64,000 bases of DNA. Origin: Diplolepis rosae (taxonomy: Eukaryota > Arthropoda > Insecta > Hymenoptera > Diplolepididae). Under the pieces are notes generated by a model. The model ran no database searches. It was not told the DNA's origin and saw only the letters and a program-made list of their open reading frames with translations. The stretch spans positions 2,790,001 to 2,854,000 of the forward strand of contig JAPYXD010000714.1 in assembly GCA_030998225.1 (NCBI GenBank), given 5' to 3'. Positions 1-11,701 of the stretch are shown in pieces. Every line of letters begins with the position of its first letter. Positions within the stretch are counted from its first letter, which is position 1. Both the position numbers and the translations under genes were made by a program.

Positions 1-324
1 ATGTAATATTCATTCTTAAATTTTATGTTTATCTCTTCTTAATGCTAAATAATTCGCTAATTGAAATTTTTTAAATGTTCAAAATTGGTAAAAAGCATGG
101 AAATTTGAAATTTATAATTTAAGCTTTCCTTTAAAAATTTCAAATATTTTCAATTTATATATAGATTTAAATTGTAAATATTGATTAGTTTCAAATTTCC
201 GCTTTAAAATAATTTTTAGACTTTTAAAATGATTCCACAATTTTCCAAAATTTTATAGATGTTTATTTCAGGGAAAAATTGATTAAAATATCGAAAAAAG
301 AAGTATTATTTCCATAACTACATA
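1..324. other. AT-rich stretch, nothing recognised
   Basis: Low-complexity AT-rich sequence with no coding frame, repeat boundary or RNA gene that I can support. Confidence 0.6.
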
Positions 325-739
325 TTCTGTAAATTTGAAATTGTCGTCTGCTTCGCGCCTCTTTTGCGCGGAGTCGAGAGATACACATTTCACAATTTCG
401 ACTCGATAAACGACAGCCTGAAATCTAAAATTTGAAACAGTTGAAAACGCATGCATTGTAACGAAGAAGCGAGGATAATAAGGGGAAATGGGACGAGTCG
501 TTCTCGCATGCCAGAGTGACGAGGAAAGAAAAATGGCAACGTGCCCCGTCTTCGCTCCCTACTCGCTTCACACCGACAGGCAGGCTGAGAGTGTGAGACA
601 CTGCGTCGGTTTCAGATCTTGGATCACTGGACTGGCGTCCAACAAGTTCTAAAGTAAGTATTTTATTTTTAGGTAATTTTAAATTAATTAAATTTGTAGG
701 GCAAAATAGAGCTGTCAGGTTCCGGGTAAAGGACCTGCA
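325..739 (-). repeat. Fragment of repeat H plus a GC-richer stretch
   Basis: The segment near 335..415 is the reverse complement of a motif (GGCGCGAAGCAGACGACAAA) that also occurs near 47090 and 51440 and, diverged, near 15145 and 55900. This makes it an end of the same interspersed family. The following 430..650 is richer in GC and has a splice-donor-like AAA/GTAAGT near 653, but no convincing protein. Its 109-codon minus-strand frame has no recognisable domain. Confidence 0.45.
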
Positions 740-1061
740 TCTCAATATATACATTTTCCATTAATAGCGCTAAGTATTCCTTATATTTTGTAGCAACTGA
801 ATTTATCCATGAAATTTTTAAGTGATCAAAAAAAAGAACTGATTATTTATCAAATTAACTTTTATTTTCCTTTTTGAACTAAAGTATTCAAAGAACACAA
901 AAAAATACATGCTGGTACACGCGTTTTACTAAACACAGGGGCACCTGTTGCCACAGCACTAAACCAAGTTAGTAATAAGTCCCTAGCAATTATCGCTTGT
1001 CATTGGTAAACTATCGTACTCGAACATGTCTCCAATATGTCGGCTACGATAGGTTCTACTG
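740..1061 (+). repeat. End fragment of a pogo/Tigger-like element
   Basis: About 320 bases are closely similar, in the same orientation, to 20080..20402. The right edge is the terminal-repeat motif CGGCTACGATAGGTTCTACTG followed by TA, as at 20380..20404 and inverted at 15213. No matching left terminus was found for this copy, so it is a fragment. Confidence 0.6.
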
Positions 1062-1063
1062 TA

Positions 1064-1605
1064 GATACAAAAATTACTTTATCAAATTGATAACATTACA
1101 GCAAAAAAGACAGAATTTTTGGATACGTTACCGATGTGTAGTGTTACACTGCCGGTACTAAATTCGAAAGCGGGCATTGATTGTCGGTAACAACGATAAT
1201 CAATAAGTAAGGTTAAAATGCATGAATCGTGAGCGTCGTTGAACTGAATTATGAAATTATAAAACTTTTTTTTTTCTACACTCAACGGTTTAGGCATAAA
1301 ATTTTATTCCTACTTTCTAATAATTTTACAAAATTTCCCCACTTTATTCCAACTTAAAATTTTAAATGTGGGGAAAAAATCGATACGCATGGGACTCAAT
1401 TCATTAGCTGATGTGGTTGATCCGTGGCCTTCAGAAAAGAATTATTGGAAAACATGCAACTAAGAAACGTTTAGCAAAATTTCAATAAGCCGCTGAAAAA
1501 TAGAATCAAAGCAGAATTGTACATTTATATTATGTATCTTTAAATTTTAACGAGTGTTTATATTTGTTAAAAGTATAGTTTGAATATGACGCCATTGGTA
1601 AACTT
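1064..1605. other. AT-rich stretch, nothing recognised
   Basis: No coding frame with a recognisable domain, no repeat partner found elsewhere in the window. Confidence 0.5.
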
Positions 1606-1851
1606 ATGAGTTTCCCTAAAGATGCATTTACACCTCTGCTTGCCGGCCGGCCAACATATAAGACAGAAATATTTTCCATTTTTTTCTTTTCCATGTGCTC
1701 TCGACAATCATGGGAACTAGAGGTGTGCAAAAAGATTCGATTCTCCATCCGATATTGCCCTCCGTCGAATGTCGAATATTCGATATCCGAAGCGCGTCCG
1801 ATCGAATTTTTAATCAGACATTACACAATATACATACATTGTATAATTGTA

Positions 1852-3006
1852 TTAGGTGCGCAAATAAGTTCCCGCTGTTTGTCAATAGATGTCTTCAGCA
1901 GTAAATGCTGGTTGATTTTGACCTATCCAAAACGTCATGAACCAAGCTTAGACATATGGTAAATAAACCGTTTTGACACATTAGTCATTTTACTTTGGCG
2001 TCATATACTTTTGGTTGTGTGCAAATGTCTGATTTTATGCCACATAATCGTCATTTGCAGGAAGTGCTGTTTTTCTTCTTTCATTTGAAGAAAACGGCGG
2101 CTGAAGCGCATCGAGAGCTCCAAAAAGTTTACGGAGATGCTGCTCTAAGTGATGAAACGTGCCGTGATTGGTACCGTCACTTCAAAGACGGTGATTTCGA
2201 TGTTGACGACTGACCCCGTGAAGGAAGGCCAAAAACCTCCGAAGAAGCTCAATTGGAGGCATTTATCGATGAGGACCCATGACAAACGCAAGAAGAGCTT
2301 GCTTCAGCATTAGGAGTTACCCGCCAAGCCATTTCCTAGTGATTTCATGCGTTGGGAATAATTCAAAAACAAGGGAAGTTGAACGTCGTTTTTTCGCCTG
2401 TGAACGACTGCTTCAGCGGCAAAAAAGGAAGGGTTTTCTTCATCGCATCGTGACAGGTGATGAAAAATGGATTCATTACGGCAACCCAAAGAGAAGAAAG
2501 TCATGGGGACTGCCCAGTCATGCTTCTACGTCGTCGGTTCGGCCAAATATTCACGCTGCGAAGGTTATGTTGTGTATTTGGTGGGACCAGGTCGGTGTTA
2601 TTTGTTATGAGCTGTTAAAACCGAACAAAACCATCACTGGGGAACGGTATCACTGGCGAAAAACGGCCACAATATGAGCAGAGGCACGAAAAAGTGATTC
2701 TACAGCATGACTACGCTCGGCCTCACGTTGCGAAATCCGTTAAAACCTACCTGGAAACGCTCAAATGGGAAGTCCTACCCTACCTTCCGTATTCCCCATA
2801 CATTGCGCCGTCTGACATCGGAAAACAGCTTGATTCGTGGATAGCCTCAAAAGATGAACACTTTTACCGTAACGGTATTCGAGCTTTTTTATTCGAGAAA
2901 GATGGACAAAAGTTGTAGCTAACAATGGGCAATACTTTGAATGATTCATTTGTAACCATTTTTTCACAATAAAGTTGTATTTTCATTAAAAAAACAGCGG
3001 GAATTT
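1852..3006 (+). mobile_element. Mariner element nested in the hAT-like arm
   Basis: The left end is TA followed by a mariner-type terminus (TTAGGTGCGCAAATAAGTTC). The right end keeps only the inner part of the repeat (AAACAGCGGGAA) and then passes into host sequence TATCGTC. The partner arm of the surrounding palindrome (about 4620..4650) has the same flanks without a mariner, so it records the empty site. About 9 host bases and the outer right terminus have been deleted. Confidence 0.8.
2025..2918 (+). pseudogene. Mariner transposase, frameshifted (mellifera-type)
   Basis: This is a decayed cut-and-paste transposase of the IS630/Tc1/mariner superfamily, which acts in the nucleus on its own terminal repeats. 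The chosen start is the ATG at 2025 (MSDFMPHNRHLQEVL), where the usual N-terminal helix-turn-helix begins. The frame stops at 2213. The linker and second helix-turn-helix (PREGRPKTSEEAQLE, QEELASALGVTRQAIS) follow in shifted frames with stops. The DDE part is split between a frame around 2390..2670 (FLHRIVTGDEKWIHY, carrying the first catalytic Asp, and VMLCIWWDQ) and a frame from 2694 (ILQHDYARPH to IAPSD, 34 residues between the second and third Asp). The usual Pro-Asp in YSPDIAPSD is changed to YSPYIAPSD. Several frameshifts and a C-terminal deletion make it non-functional. Confidence 0.9.
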
Positions 3007-4863
3007 TATATCGTCATAGTCGAAAGAATTAATTTCTTTAGTCTTATGTGATGCATTCAGAGACTATAGTTTATCAATTAAAAAAGTTAGTCAGTTGGAT
3101 TTATTAATTAAAATTTAACAAATTTTAATTATTTGTTCATAAGAATGTGTATAATAACTAGTAATGAAAATTAAAAAGCCCATTTAGAAAAATGTTGTTC
3201 AACTCAAGATTTTTAAAGGGGTTGTGTTCTAATAATACAAAGATATAGAATTTGAGCATTATTAATCGAATCGTTTGAGCTGAGGGTCAAGAGTTTCTGG
3301 GTTTAGCATAAGAATATAATAAGAATTAAAAAATCAGATTTTTTATTCAAAAATCGTAAAAATTTCCTATTGGTTAAAAAATTTCAGAAAATTTTTTGTA
3401 TTTATAGTTTTTGATAGATAATAATAGAGAATTATGAATTTAAAAAATTTTGCTGAATTTAGAATTGTTCGAAAATTTGCATTCAAAAAATTGTAAATGC
3501 ATATTCCAGAAAAGCTAGAAAATATTTTCGTGGTGTTTAAATTGTTCCAAAATTGTGAATTTTAAGGTTTTTTGAGGGAATAAGAAAATATTGTAGAAGT
3601 TGCGAATGAAGAAAATAAATAAAAGATATTAACTGACTTCAAATTTTGTTTTTATTCTTTTTCTGATGCCTTCTTCGCCCTATTCAGATTGCCTACAATT
3701 TCAAGTTGACTTACAAGTCTGAATTTAGAATGTTTTCTTTCAGCTAAATTCGGATTTTTCTTTAATGATGCTTTTTTTTAATTCTACTTTCTTTGATACT
3801 GATTATTTGAGAAAGTGTGTGCAACTTAGTTTGAATTTTGTATGCTGGTCTATTAATAATCGATATCTTATTTCGTGTGAACGAAAGTTGGTTTAAAAAA
3901 ATAAGGTAGGAATCGGGTAAGTGTTTCATGACTAATAAAAAAAATAAAACTAATAAAAAAGTATTCAATCGGGTTTAGAATATTTTCTTGTACATTCTAA
4001 TAGAGTTCATTTAAATGTACAAAATTAATTTTTCTATAATTTAGTGTACAGTTGTAAGGTATACTATTTCATTGTGCTTGAAAAATTATTAATGAAATAA
4101 TGTTCCGTAGCGTTTTCTCTTTTATTGTACAGAGTTTTATTGGGTAAAATTCATTTAAATTCCCAAAATTCAAATTATTATGTCTTGTTTCAGTTGTAGA
4201 GTTTTATGGTGTAGGATTAACTTTGGTGAGTTTGGTGAGTTAAAAATATTAAAATTGTGAAATATATATAACTCTGTATAGTTCCTGTGCGTATAATTAT
4301 TTGTCTAGAGTTTTCAGGCGTATAAAATTTAATTTTGCGGTTATTTTATTAAAGACAAATTACGTTGCCTGATTCTTCGAACAATTTTAATACACATTCC
4401 TGATATGTATAAATCGCATAAGACAAAAATAAATTCTTTCGACTTACGATTCCGATATGATAAACTAATAATAATAACTTAAGAAATTTATTTAACAATT
4501 ATTTTAAATTTAATAAAATAAATAATTGTGTATTTTTAGAAAATTAGTTAAAATTATATAAAATTAATGTGTCAAATTGAAATAATTAATTTAATTCATA
4601 TTTTTTTATTCCTCAAATATGACGATATAGAATTAAAATACAATTATTCAATGTATGTATATTGTGTAATGTCTAATTAAAAATTTCAAACTACATCCTG
4701 CACCGGTCGAATCATAAAAATCCGACATTCGATCCGACGCGCTTCGGATGTCGAATATTCGACATTCGACGGACGGCCGATCGAATCGGAAAAATCGTAC
4801 CCAACAAATAAGGCGAATCGAATGGAATTTGCGACATTCGATCCGACAGAATTCACACGTTTA

Positions 4864-5474
4864 ATGGGAAAGTCACATACCTTAGGTATTTTACATGGTT
4901 TGCGACACGAATATTACTAGGTGTGTTACGTCTTAGCTTGCGATACAATGTATGTTTCCTGTTATCATGTGACTTCAAAGCGCGATTTTCAAACTCATTA
5001 TTTGAAAAATTAAAAAATGTTGTTGCAAAAGAATAATAAATTAAACAACGAATGCGTTATTAAACATGATTTATCATTTTTATTTCAAATTTGGATTACA
5101 GAGTAAGTAATTTACATTTATACTAAATTTTTCACTTCTGCTAATACATATACCTGCTCGTAGTTGTTGATATATTTGGTATAAATACCTGTTAATATAT
5201 TTTGTTAGCTGACTGTGTATCAGTGTATATGCTTCAAATTATAATTCTGACTTATCTGTGCTCCTGGCAAATCAAACATTTGGCTACTGTTTTATTTCAA
5301 TTTTGATTTCAACAAATTTTAAATACTTCTATGGTATTCCGGCTTCACAGGTCTTTTTCTCATTTTCCCTAAGCATTTTTTACCACTTGTACAAATAATA
5401 AGTTTATATATAGCTTCATGACATGCATTTAAGTAACATGCGTCGTAAACTTCAAGTTACGAGTAACTGCACAT
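4864..5474. other. AT-rich stretch, nothing recognised
   Basis: It lies between the hAT-like element and the middle piece of the long left arm. Presumably it belongs to the inserted DNA that separates the outer left terminal repeat from the rest. No coding frame or internal repeat was recognised. Confidence 0.4.
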
Positions 5475-5935
5475 CACTATACCCGTGAAGTTAGCACAGC
5501 AACTATGAAAAAACCAATTTTTTAAATATTAAATCGTTTGTTAGTCAAGTTTTGACGTTTGGTGGCCAAAATTAAACAAATTGTGGATTATTCAAATTTG
5601 GGGTGCAAACTTCACGCCTGCACCCCACTTTTAATATTTATAAAGTTTTTTTTCAGGAATTGTTTGGTGGTCGTTTGGTGGTATTTGTAGTCAACTTTTG
5701 TCGTTTGGTAGTAAAAATTAAAAAAGATATGGCATTTTTAAAAACAATATGTTGCACCCCAAAATTTACTTTTCCAAATTTTTTTTGCATCAAACGATTC
5801 GAAATCATTTGGTAGTCTGCTTTCAATGTTTAGTAATTAAAAATAATGCTATTATAATAATTTTCAAAAAGAATTACAAGTGTAAACGCGCAGATGTTTG
5901 CGTGCATCGGGCCACCTTGGCAAATCGGCAGCGTA
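5475..5935 (+). repeat. Middle piece of the left long terminal repeat
   Basis: It starts near the TGAAGTTAGCACAGCAACT motif and is the reverse complement of about 13335..13770 with scattered differences. The match ends abruptly near GGCAGCGTAC. Its continuation (CGCACGGTGGG and onwards) is found 5.5 kb further on at about 11468. The arm is rich in the phrase TTTGGTGGT. Confidence 0.8.
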
Positions 5936-6099
5936 CTTTTGTATTTGTGATGAGCGACGCTAATTCGCTCGTATTTGCGCAAGATGGCCGTATCTCTCGA
6001 GTTAAATTTGCGGGGACTTATAAATTAAGTGATTTCTACCTTTAATCATTTTATTCATTAAATTAATATTTTAATACTAATAAAGATTTATTGTTGGCA

Positions 6100-6700
6100 T
6101 TCTAGTGCAAAATATAGAATAGTTTCGACATCACGTTTTGTCCTGGATCAGTATGCGCACATTAGAATATAAGGACCTTTTGTGTCTATTATAAATATTT
6201 TATGTGACTCCGGCGCAATTACGCGTTTTTATGCGACAGTTAAGAGTAGCGTAATGTTGTCTATTACGATACAGAGAAGAATAATGTAAAAATTGAACTG
6301 TGCATGCGCCTATTACGTTACAGCGGAGAATAATGTCCAAGCACGAAAATTGTGATAAAATTGTTTTTTCGGTCATTCACGAAAACAAAAATACCGTTTA
6401 GTGGAATTTGTCATGACGAATTTTTTATCTTAGTACAACTTTTATGCAGCCTTAATAGTTATTTAAATAAAAATTAAAAACCCTCCATTTTTCGTCTTGA
6501 AAAATGATCAAAAATCAGTGTTTTTCCAAACATAAATTATATATATATGCCTCAGCTACGCCTCGACTTCGCCTTGGCTTCGATCTCCTGCGAGTATTTT
6601 CGCTCGTCACGTAATAACCCCCATCATGCGCCTCGGCGCATAATATACTATTGTACTACAGTTCTAAGTTTTGATTAGAGGCAAGTCCGGATATTAGGTT
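6100..6700 (+). repeat. Dispersed repeat G, copy 1
   Basis: It shares with 25490..26010 the phrases TTGAACTGNGCATGCGC and TTACAGCGGA and a CG-containing CCTCAGCTACG/CTCGACTTCGCC block. No coding potential seen. Confidence 0.55.
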
Positions 6701-7429
6701 CGAAATAGGCGGCATATAATAAAAGCGCTAAGAAATGAAATCATAATCCATAATTTATCCAAACAGTTTATAGATCTGTCACACTAGGGCTGATAGCGGC
6801 GAGACATAGATCTAAATGTTTAGGTGACATAAAAGACGAAACGCGAGTTTCACATAGAGGGTGAGATATGAAGCATTAAGTGCTTTTCCTAGAAAATATT
6901 AGTATGTTTGGGTACAGCAAGCGAGTCTACATTTCGAATCTGAAACCTTCTGGCTAGCGAGCCTCGGTAACGTATGAGTGGGAGTCAATGCGTGACGTCA
7001 TGTGATGTAGGAGTAATTGAGTGCACTGATTGGCTGAAATCAACGATGAATGTTAATGTTGGAAAGCATGTGAGCGCGTAGTTTTGTGAATCGTGAGTGA
7101 GTTGAAACCAATTTCAATCCTGATCTTGGTCTTGATTTTTGCTTTCTGAGTTAAGAATCTCGTCGTCTTGGACTTAGACGTAACTTTTGTCAATAAACAT
7201 CGATCGCGATTTTTATATTGTTAATCCGGACTTAGCCGAACATTTGAGTTTAAATATTATAATATATAATTATATATATAAATATATAATTATTAAAGTA
7301 AATTTTAACGAGCCGATAGCTTTTTTTTATTTAAAAACATTTAAATTTCCCGGTTTATTTCATTAATTTGATAGTAACGAACTCACCTATCAACTTTTAT
7401 CATATCTGTCGCACCTGCGTGGCACGTAA

Positions 7430-7572
7430 CACATTTACCATTGTCGCGAAAATTAAAAAATACAGAGAATGCCAGAAACACGAAAGATTGTTTATTGATA
7501 TAGTATTAATGTTAATTAGATAATTAGAAACATAAATAAGAAATAAAGTGATTTATCATGCTAATTTATATG
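7430..7572 (+). repeat. Left member of a ~140-bp inverted pair
   Basis: It is nearly the reverse complement of 11322..11467 (core GAATGCCAGAAACACGAAAG). The pair encloses the palindrome at 8165..8930 and the LINE. It may be the terminal repeats of a palindromic element into which the LINE inserted. Confidence 0.75.
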
Positions 7573-8164
7573 TCATTGCGGGAGTTTTCTAAATGAACAC
7601 TTTCGAGTCGGTTTCATTCACACGCAAATTTTTTTCTACAGAATGTATTTTTTACAAAAATTACAAAGATTCAGTTTAATGGGGTACCAAAATTAGGAAG
7701 ATATTTTCCGATTCTGGTTTCTGATTAAAGCAGCTCTTTATATTTACTGTAAATACCACTATCTGTAGAAAAAATGTTGTGTATAAATGAAACTGACTCA
7801 CATTTTCAAATGCACGATTTAACTTTATTTCTGGCTATTATTTTTGAAGTTATTTTCTATCGATTTGTATTTATATTAAATTGATTTGATTAATTTATAA
7901 ACTAGTTTGTGGTAGGTTCTATAAGAAAGACGTTTTAGGATTTTGTGATGTATTAAATGTATTGCAAAATGTCGATTGAACAATTTTATTTTACAATCTG
8001 TAATATTATGGAAGGTTTAATCATTGAATTTGATATAAATAGCTCCATGTGGCACTAGTAGATCGTTCTTTTTATAGGAACTCACATTATTATCATGAAT
8101 GTCCGCTGCCAATCAATATTGCTGCAACATTGCAGCAATGCTGTCCTGTAATGTTGTAATCCTT

Positions 8165-8930
8165 TATCAAATACAAATATAAATATAAATTTTTAAAAAA
8201 ATTGTTCACATGCAGTTGACTAAAAAATCAATGATATTCAGTTAAATATGAGGTTTTTTGTGAAACCATTTTTTTAGTATTTTTTTAATTATCTCAGAAA
8301 CTGTATAATATATTGAAAAAAGGGAAACAATGAATGGATTCTACGATAAAAACGGATCGAAATCATGCTAAAAATCATTGATTGGAATCAGACGTTCATA
8401 TACTTCGGCAAACTTAATCGATGCCTACAATGTAAGAACAAGTTCGTTAACCAGCCACATCCGATCAAAATTGCTAAAATAAGAGCATTTTTTGTACTTT
8501 AAAATCTTTTTTTTTATTTATATAAAAAATTACAATAATGGTTTCTCATAGTGCTCATAAATCTCTACTAACACTGGTCAAAAAAATTTGACCTATGTGT
8601 TCATGTAATGAGATGTATCATTTCTAGAGTAGTTTTCTGTGCTGAATTCAAATCTGGCCTCTGTTTTTCGCCAGCACGTCAAGTTTTTCAGATTTCGTTC
8701 GAAAAACCAAAAATTTTATGACAAAAGGATATAAACAATTTTTTAAACCAAGAGCAATACATGATTTCGATGCGTTTTTTCAATATATTATACAGTTCCT
8801 GAGATAATTACAAAAAAATACGAAAAAAATTGTTTCACAAAAAACCTCATATTTAACTGAATATCATTGGCTTTTTAGTCAACCGCTCGTGAAAATTTTT
8901 TTTATAGCATAAATTTCAAACTCAACTAAT
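8165..8930. repeat. Small palindrome with a fragment of repeat F in its loop
   Basis: About 8165..8340 is the reverse complement of about 8745..8925 (shared core CCTCATATTTAACTGAATAT). The loop contains the phrase AACAAGTTCGTTAACCAGCC at about 8440, which is diagnostic of repeat F found at 19.0, 23.8, 41.6 and 44.8 kb. Confidence 0.65.
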
Positions 8931-8959
8931 TAATTTGAAATAATTTATATTTATATTTA

Positions 8960-9640
8960 TATTTAATAAAGGATGAAAGAATGATCTACTAGTGTCTATT
9001 TTGGCTCTGCCAAAAAAAGACGGGTAGGGAGGCTTAGCAGACGGCCCTCGGACCATGGAGGTTGTAGTATCCCGATGAATCGGTGAACAACTGCAGGGGG
9101 CTCTATAGACGGGCATCTTTCCATTGCATGAAGGGTGCCCTATAAACGGGTCTATCCCAGTTTGAAAGCGGGGGACGCTAAAGACGCGTCTATCCCCATG
9201 CATGAAGAAGGATGTATGCCCCAGGCAGCGGCGCTGAGAATGAGTCTGCGAGTGCCTGCGAGGAATGAGTGAACTGAATGAATGTCAGCGCCAGATGACT
9301 GTGATATGTGTCCTTCGAATGTGAGAGAAGACTCTATGGACGGGCTCTCTCTTGAGTGAGGCAAAGAGCGAATTGGTGTATGGAATCTCCTGGGGGACAC
9401 TGCAAAGCCTCTGCAGTCTGTGACCAAAAACAGTCCAAACGATCGTTTCCGTCTGGCATCCCACTGGGAGTACTTCGTCACCAAATGATGTCTTCCTCGG
9501 TCCACGAGGAGGCGAGGTTGATGTGAGCCTAGCTCTGCCGAGGATGGTGTGCCATGCGGGATCAAAAGTCAGCCCCTTCGGGACCTTGAACAGGTAGTGC
9601 GTATTGAACACAGGTGTCGGAGCCTGTGTTACAGTAAGTC
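8960..9640. repeat. GC-rich stretch with a degenerate tandem motif
   Basis: A phrase of the form CTATAGACGGGTCTATCCC recurs about four times between 9090 and 9345 at spacings of roughly 40 bases or more. The stretch is GC-rich like the LINE that follows and may be its 5' part or a fragment of another copy. The long minus-strand frames here (9152..9611) show no domain I can recognise. Confidence 0.35.
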
Positions 9641-10268
9641 GCCCGAGTGGGGTGAGGCCTGCCTAGATAGGAGGGGAATCTTAGTTGGCGAGAAGGTCGC
9701 TAGGAATGAACTGATCGTCTTAAATCGGGGCAGGGAATTCACGTTCACACGAGGAGCGGGGGGGGGGGGGGGGTCAATAATTGACCTCACGATTGCTGCA
9801 CGTCGCCTTGCCTCAAGGATAAGCGACTGGTCGGTTCTCGAGGTAATAACCTTGAGTGACCACCGGTGCATCGAATTTAATTTAGAACAACGGTGCCAAA
9901 CAGTGGATAATGGTACGGGCGGCGAAGGAAGGAGCCTCTCCTGGAATACGAGACGACTCAGCAAGGAAAGACTTCGAAAAAACCTCAAAGAAACCAGGCT
10001 CATTGATGAGCTTGGTTGGGTCTGCCCCGCTGGTCGTTTGAAGCTACTGTGCGCTCGGCGAGGCAGAAGGTGGTCGCCGCTTGCGACTACTCGATGCTTT
10101 GCCGCAAGAGTAGGCAAGCCAAGGGCTCGATGTACTGGTGGAACGACCAGTTGTCGGTCCTACGTCGAGAATGCCTCGCAGCGCGACGAAAATTCACCCG
10201 TTCAAAGGAGAATGCTAGGCTGCACGAGGCATGGAAAAGAGCAAAAGTGGCTTAGAGGCAAGGCATAA
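9641..10268 (+). pseudogene. LINE endonuclease C-terminal half and linker, broken
   Basis: It encodes the end of an exonuclease-endonuclease-phosphatase domain that nicks target DNA for retrotransposition. The phrases SPEWGEACLDRRGILVGE, ELIVLNRGREFTFTRG, IIDLTIAARRLASRI and LSDHRCIEFNLEQ follow in order. The last carries the conserved Ser-Asp-His motif of the active site. A poly-G run inserts extra Gly codons between the TFTRG and IIDLT segments. After about 10010 the linker (SMYWWNDQLSVLRREC and RLHEAWKRAKVA) is read in another frame. The N-terminal half with the catalytic Glu is missing. Confidence 0.8.
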
Positions 10269-11321
10269 AGAAAAGCCGTCTTAAATGCTGGAAAGACTTG
10301 ATCGGTGAGGTCCAGAAGGACCCATGGGGTCTCGCCTTCAAAATAGTCACCAAGAGATTGGTGACTAGAAAAAAGACCCCGGGTCTGGATAATCCCGATC
10401 GAGTCAAGTACATTGTGCGGAAGTTGTATCCACACGTGGAGCCTTTCCAAAGACAGATCCGAAGTTCCTGCGTGGTCCGGCGCGAAAAACTCTTCACTCT
10501 CGAAGAACTAAAGAGAGCCTCGTCGTATAGACCAATATGTCTATTGGATACGATGGGGAAGCTTCTGGAGGAGTTGATTCTACGACGGCTTCAGGCTCTC
10601 TTGGTCGCGGAGAACGGTCTCTCGGAAAACCAGTTCAGATTCAGGAAAGGCAGGTCCACTGTGGACGCTATCCAAGCCGTGGTTAACATCGCCACGAATG
10701 AAAGAAAAGGAACTGGTAACCGTATGGGATTCTGCGCGTTGATCAGCATTGACATACGCAATGCGTTCAATACCACAAGGTGGAATATTTTGCATCGAGG
10801 CGATGATGCGGAAAAAGGTTCCAGACTACCTGTTGCGAATCATAGATGACTATTTGAGCGACAGGTGGGTGATATACGAGGGCGACAAATGGTCTTTCAA
10901 AGAAGAGATGACATGTGACGCCCCTCGAGGGTCGCGGGTAGGTCCACTCGTTTGGAACGTCATGTACGACGATTTCCTGCGCATGGACTTGCCTGCCGGA
11001 ACGAGCATCATCGGCTTCGCCAATGACGCACTTGTTGTGTGCGCCGCTGACGACGTCGGAATCCTAGAGCTGAGGATCAATGAAAGTCTGTGGCGAGCAA
11101 AGCGCTGGCTGGATAGCAGACGCCTGAAAATGGCCCTTGAGAAAAACGAGGCTTTGCTTGTTACGGACAGGAGATCCTTTCAATACCCGAGGATTGTTCT
11201 CGGAGAGCATGAGGTCGAGTGGAAAACAAGTATTAAGTACCTGGGGGTGCAGCTGGATCGTAGGCTTAGCTTTGGTAAACACCTAAAGATCGCAGCTGCC
11301 AAAGCCATTCAATGTGGATGT
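9641..11321 (+). mobile_element. R1-clade non-LTR retrotransposon remnant
   Basis: It covers the C-terminal half of an endonuclease domain, the spacer and a reverse transcriptase, in several frames. It is truncated at the 5' side and again just after the reverse transcriptase, where the sequence passes directly into the inverted 7430-type repeat. R1 elements often sit in 28S rDNA, but no rDNA is seen at either edge here. The run of 17 G near 9761..9777 lies inside the endonuclease and changes the frame. Confidence 0.85.
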
Positions 11322-11336
11322 GCAAAATTAGCATGA
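10298..11336 (+). pseudogene. R1-clade reverse transcriptase, broken and catalytically dead
   Basis: It would copy LINE RNA into DNA at the nicked target. The fingers and palm motifs are read in order: SSYRPICLLDTMGKLLE, LSENQFRFRKGRSTVDAI and ALISIDIRNAFNTTRWNIL in one frame. After a frameshift near 10790 come PDYLLRIIDDYLSDR, APRGSRVGPLVWNVMYDDFL, the active-site box FAND and IKYLGVQLDRRLSFG. The box is normally FADD or YADD, so its first Asp is replaced by Asn and the enzyme could not work even without the frameshift. The zinc-knuckle C-terminus is absent. Motif order and wording point to the R1 group of the I superclade. Confidence 0.88.
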
Positions 11337-11467
11337 TAAATCATCTTATTTCTTATTTATGTTTCTAATTATCTAATTAACATTAATACTATATCAGTAA
11401 ACAATCTTTCGTGTTTCTGGCATTCTTTTTCTTCTCAAATTTTCGCGCCAATGGTGAATACAAGACT
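11322..11467 (-). repeat. Right member of the ~140-bp inverted pair
   Basis: Reverse complement of 7430..7572 with few differences. It starts directly at the truncated end of the LINE reverse transcriptase. Confidence 0.75.
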
Positions 11468-11690
11468 ACGCACGGTGGGTAGGAAGCGACGATAGGTTGC
11501 ATTAAAATGTCGACAAAAGCTTAAAGCAGGGGTGTACTTTTTTATGATTACAGGAGAAAAATCCGTTTGGAATGAAATCCTAGCTGCTCTTGTTTCAAAG
11601 ATATCCACGTTTTACATATTCTTGATAGGACCAATTTATGCGACATATAATAGGCGTGTTTCTCGATCATTGAGCATATAGAAAAAACAA
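11468..11690 (+). repeat. Inner piece of the left long terminal repeat
   Basis: Reverse complement of about 13115..13335 (shared core TCTTGTTTCAAAGATATCCA). It ends about 10 bases before the 391-codon gene, so the gene begins almost at the inner edge of the repeat. Confidence 0.8.
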
Positions 11691-11701
11691 AAATAAAATT
11701 A

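Larger units (their letters stand above)
1718..4863. mobile_element. hAT-like non-autonomous palindromic element
   Basis: It is flanked by ATGGGAAC (1710..1717) and ATGGGAAA (4864..4871), an 8-bp target duplication with one mismatch, as expected for hAT elements. The ends TAGAGGTGTG and (reverse complement) TAAACGTGTG are short imperfect inverted repeats. Inside, 1725..1850 is the reverse complement of about 4640..4800, including a GTCGAATATTCGA-type subterminal motif, and the similarity continues inwards to about 3060 and 4400. No hAT transposase is visible. A mariner is nested in the left arm. Confidence 0.65.
5936..11467. mobile_element. 5.5-kb composite insertion in the left arm
   Basis: This is inferred from the right arm, where the sequences on either side (5475..5935 and 11468..11690) are adjacent. 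It contains a repeat shared with 25.5 kb (G), a pair of inverted ~140-bp segments (7430..7572 and 11322..11467), a small palindrome at 8165..8930 and an R1-type LINE. The segment 6700..7430 has no recognised content. No clear target duplication was found at the outer ends, so it may be more than one event. Confidence 0.5.

Noticed and set aside
425..754. 109-codon minus-strand frame, considered as a further Vps36 exon
   Set aside because: No similarity to the remaining Vps36 domains and no suitable splice sites.
9152..9611. Minus-strand frames of 108 to 137 codons upstream of the LINE
   Set aside because: No recognisable domain. GC-rich repeat DNA gives long chance frames.
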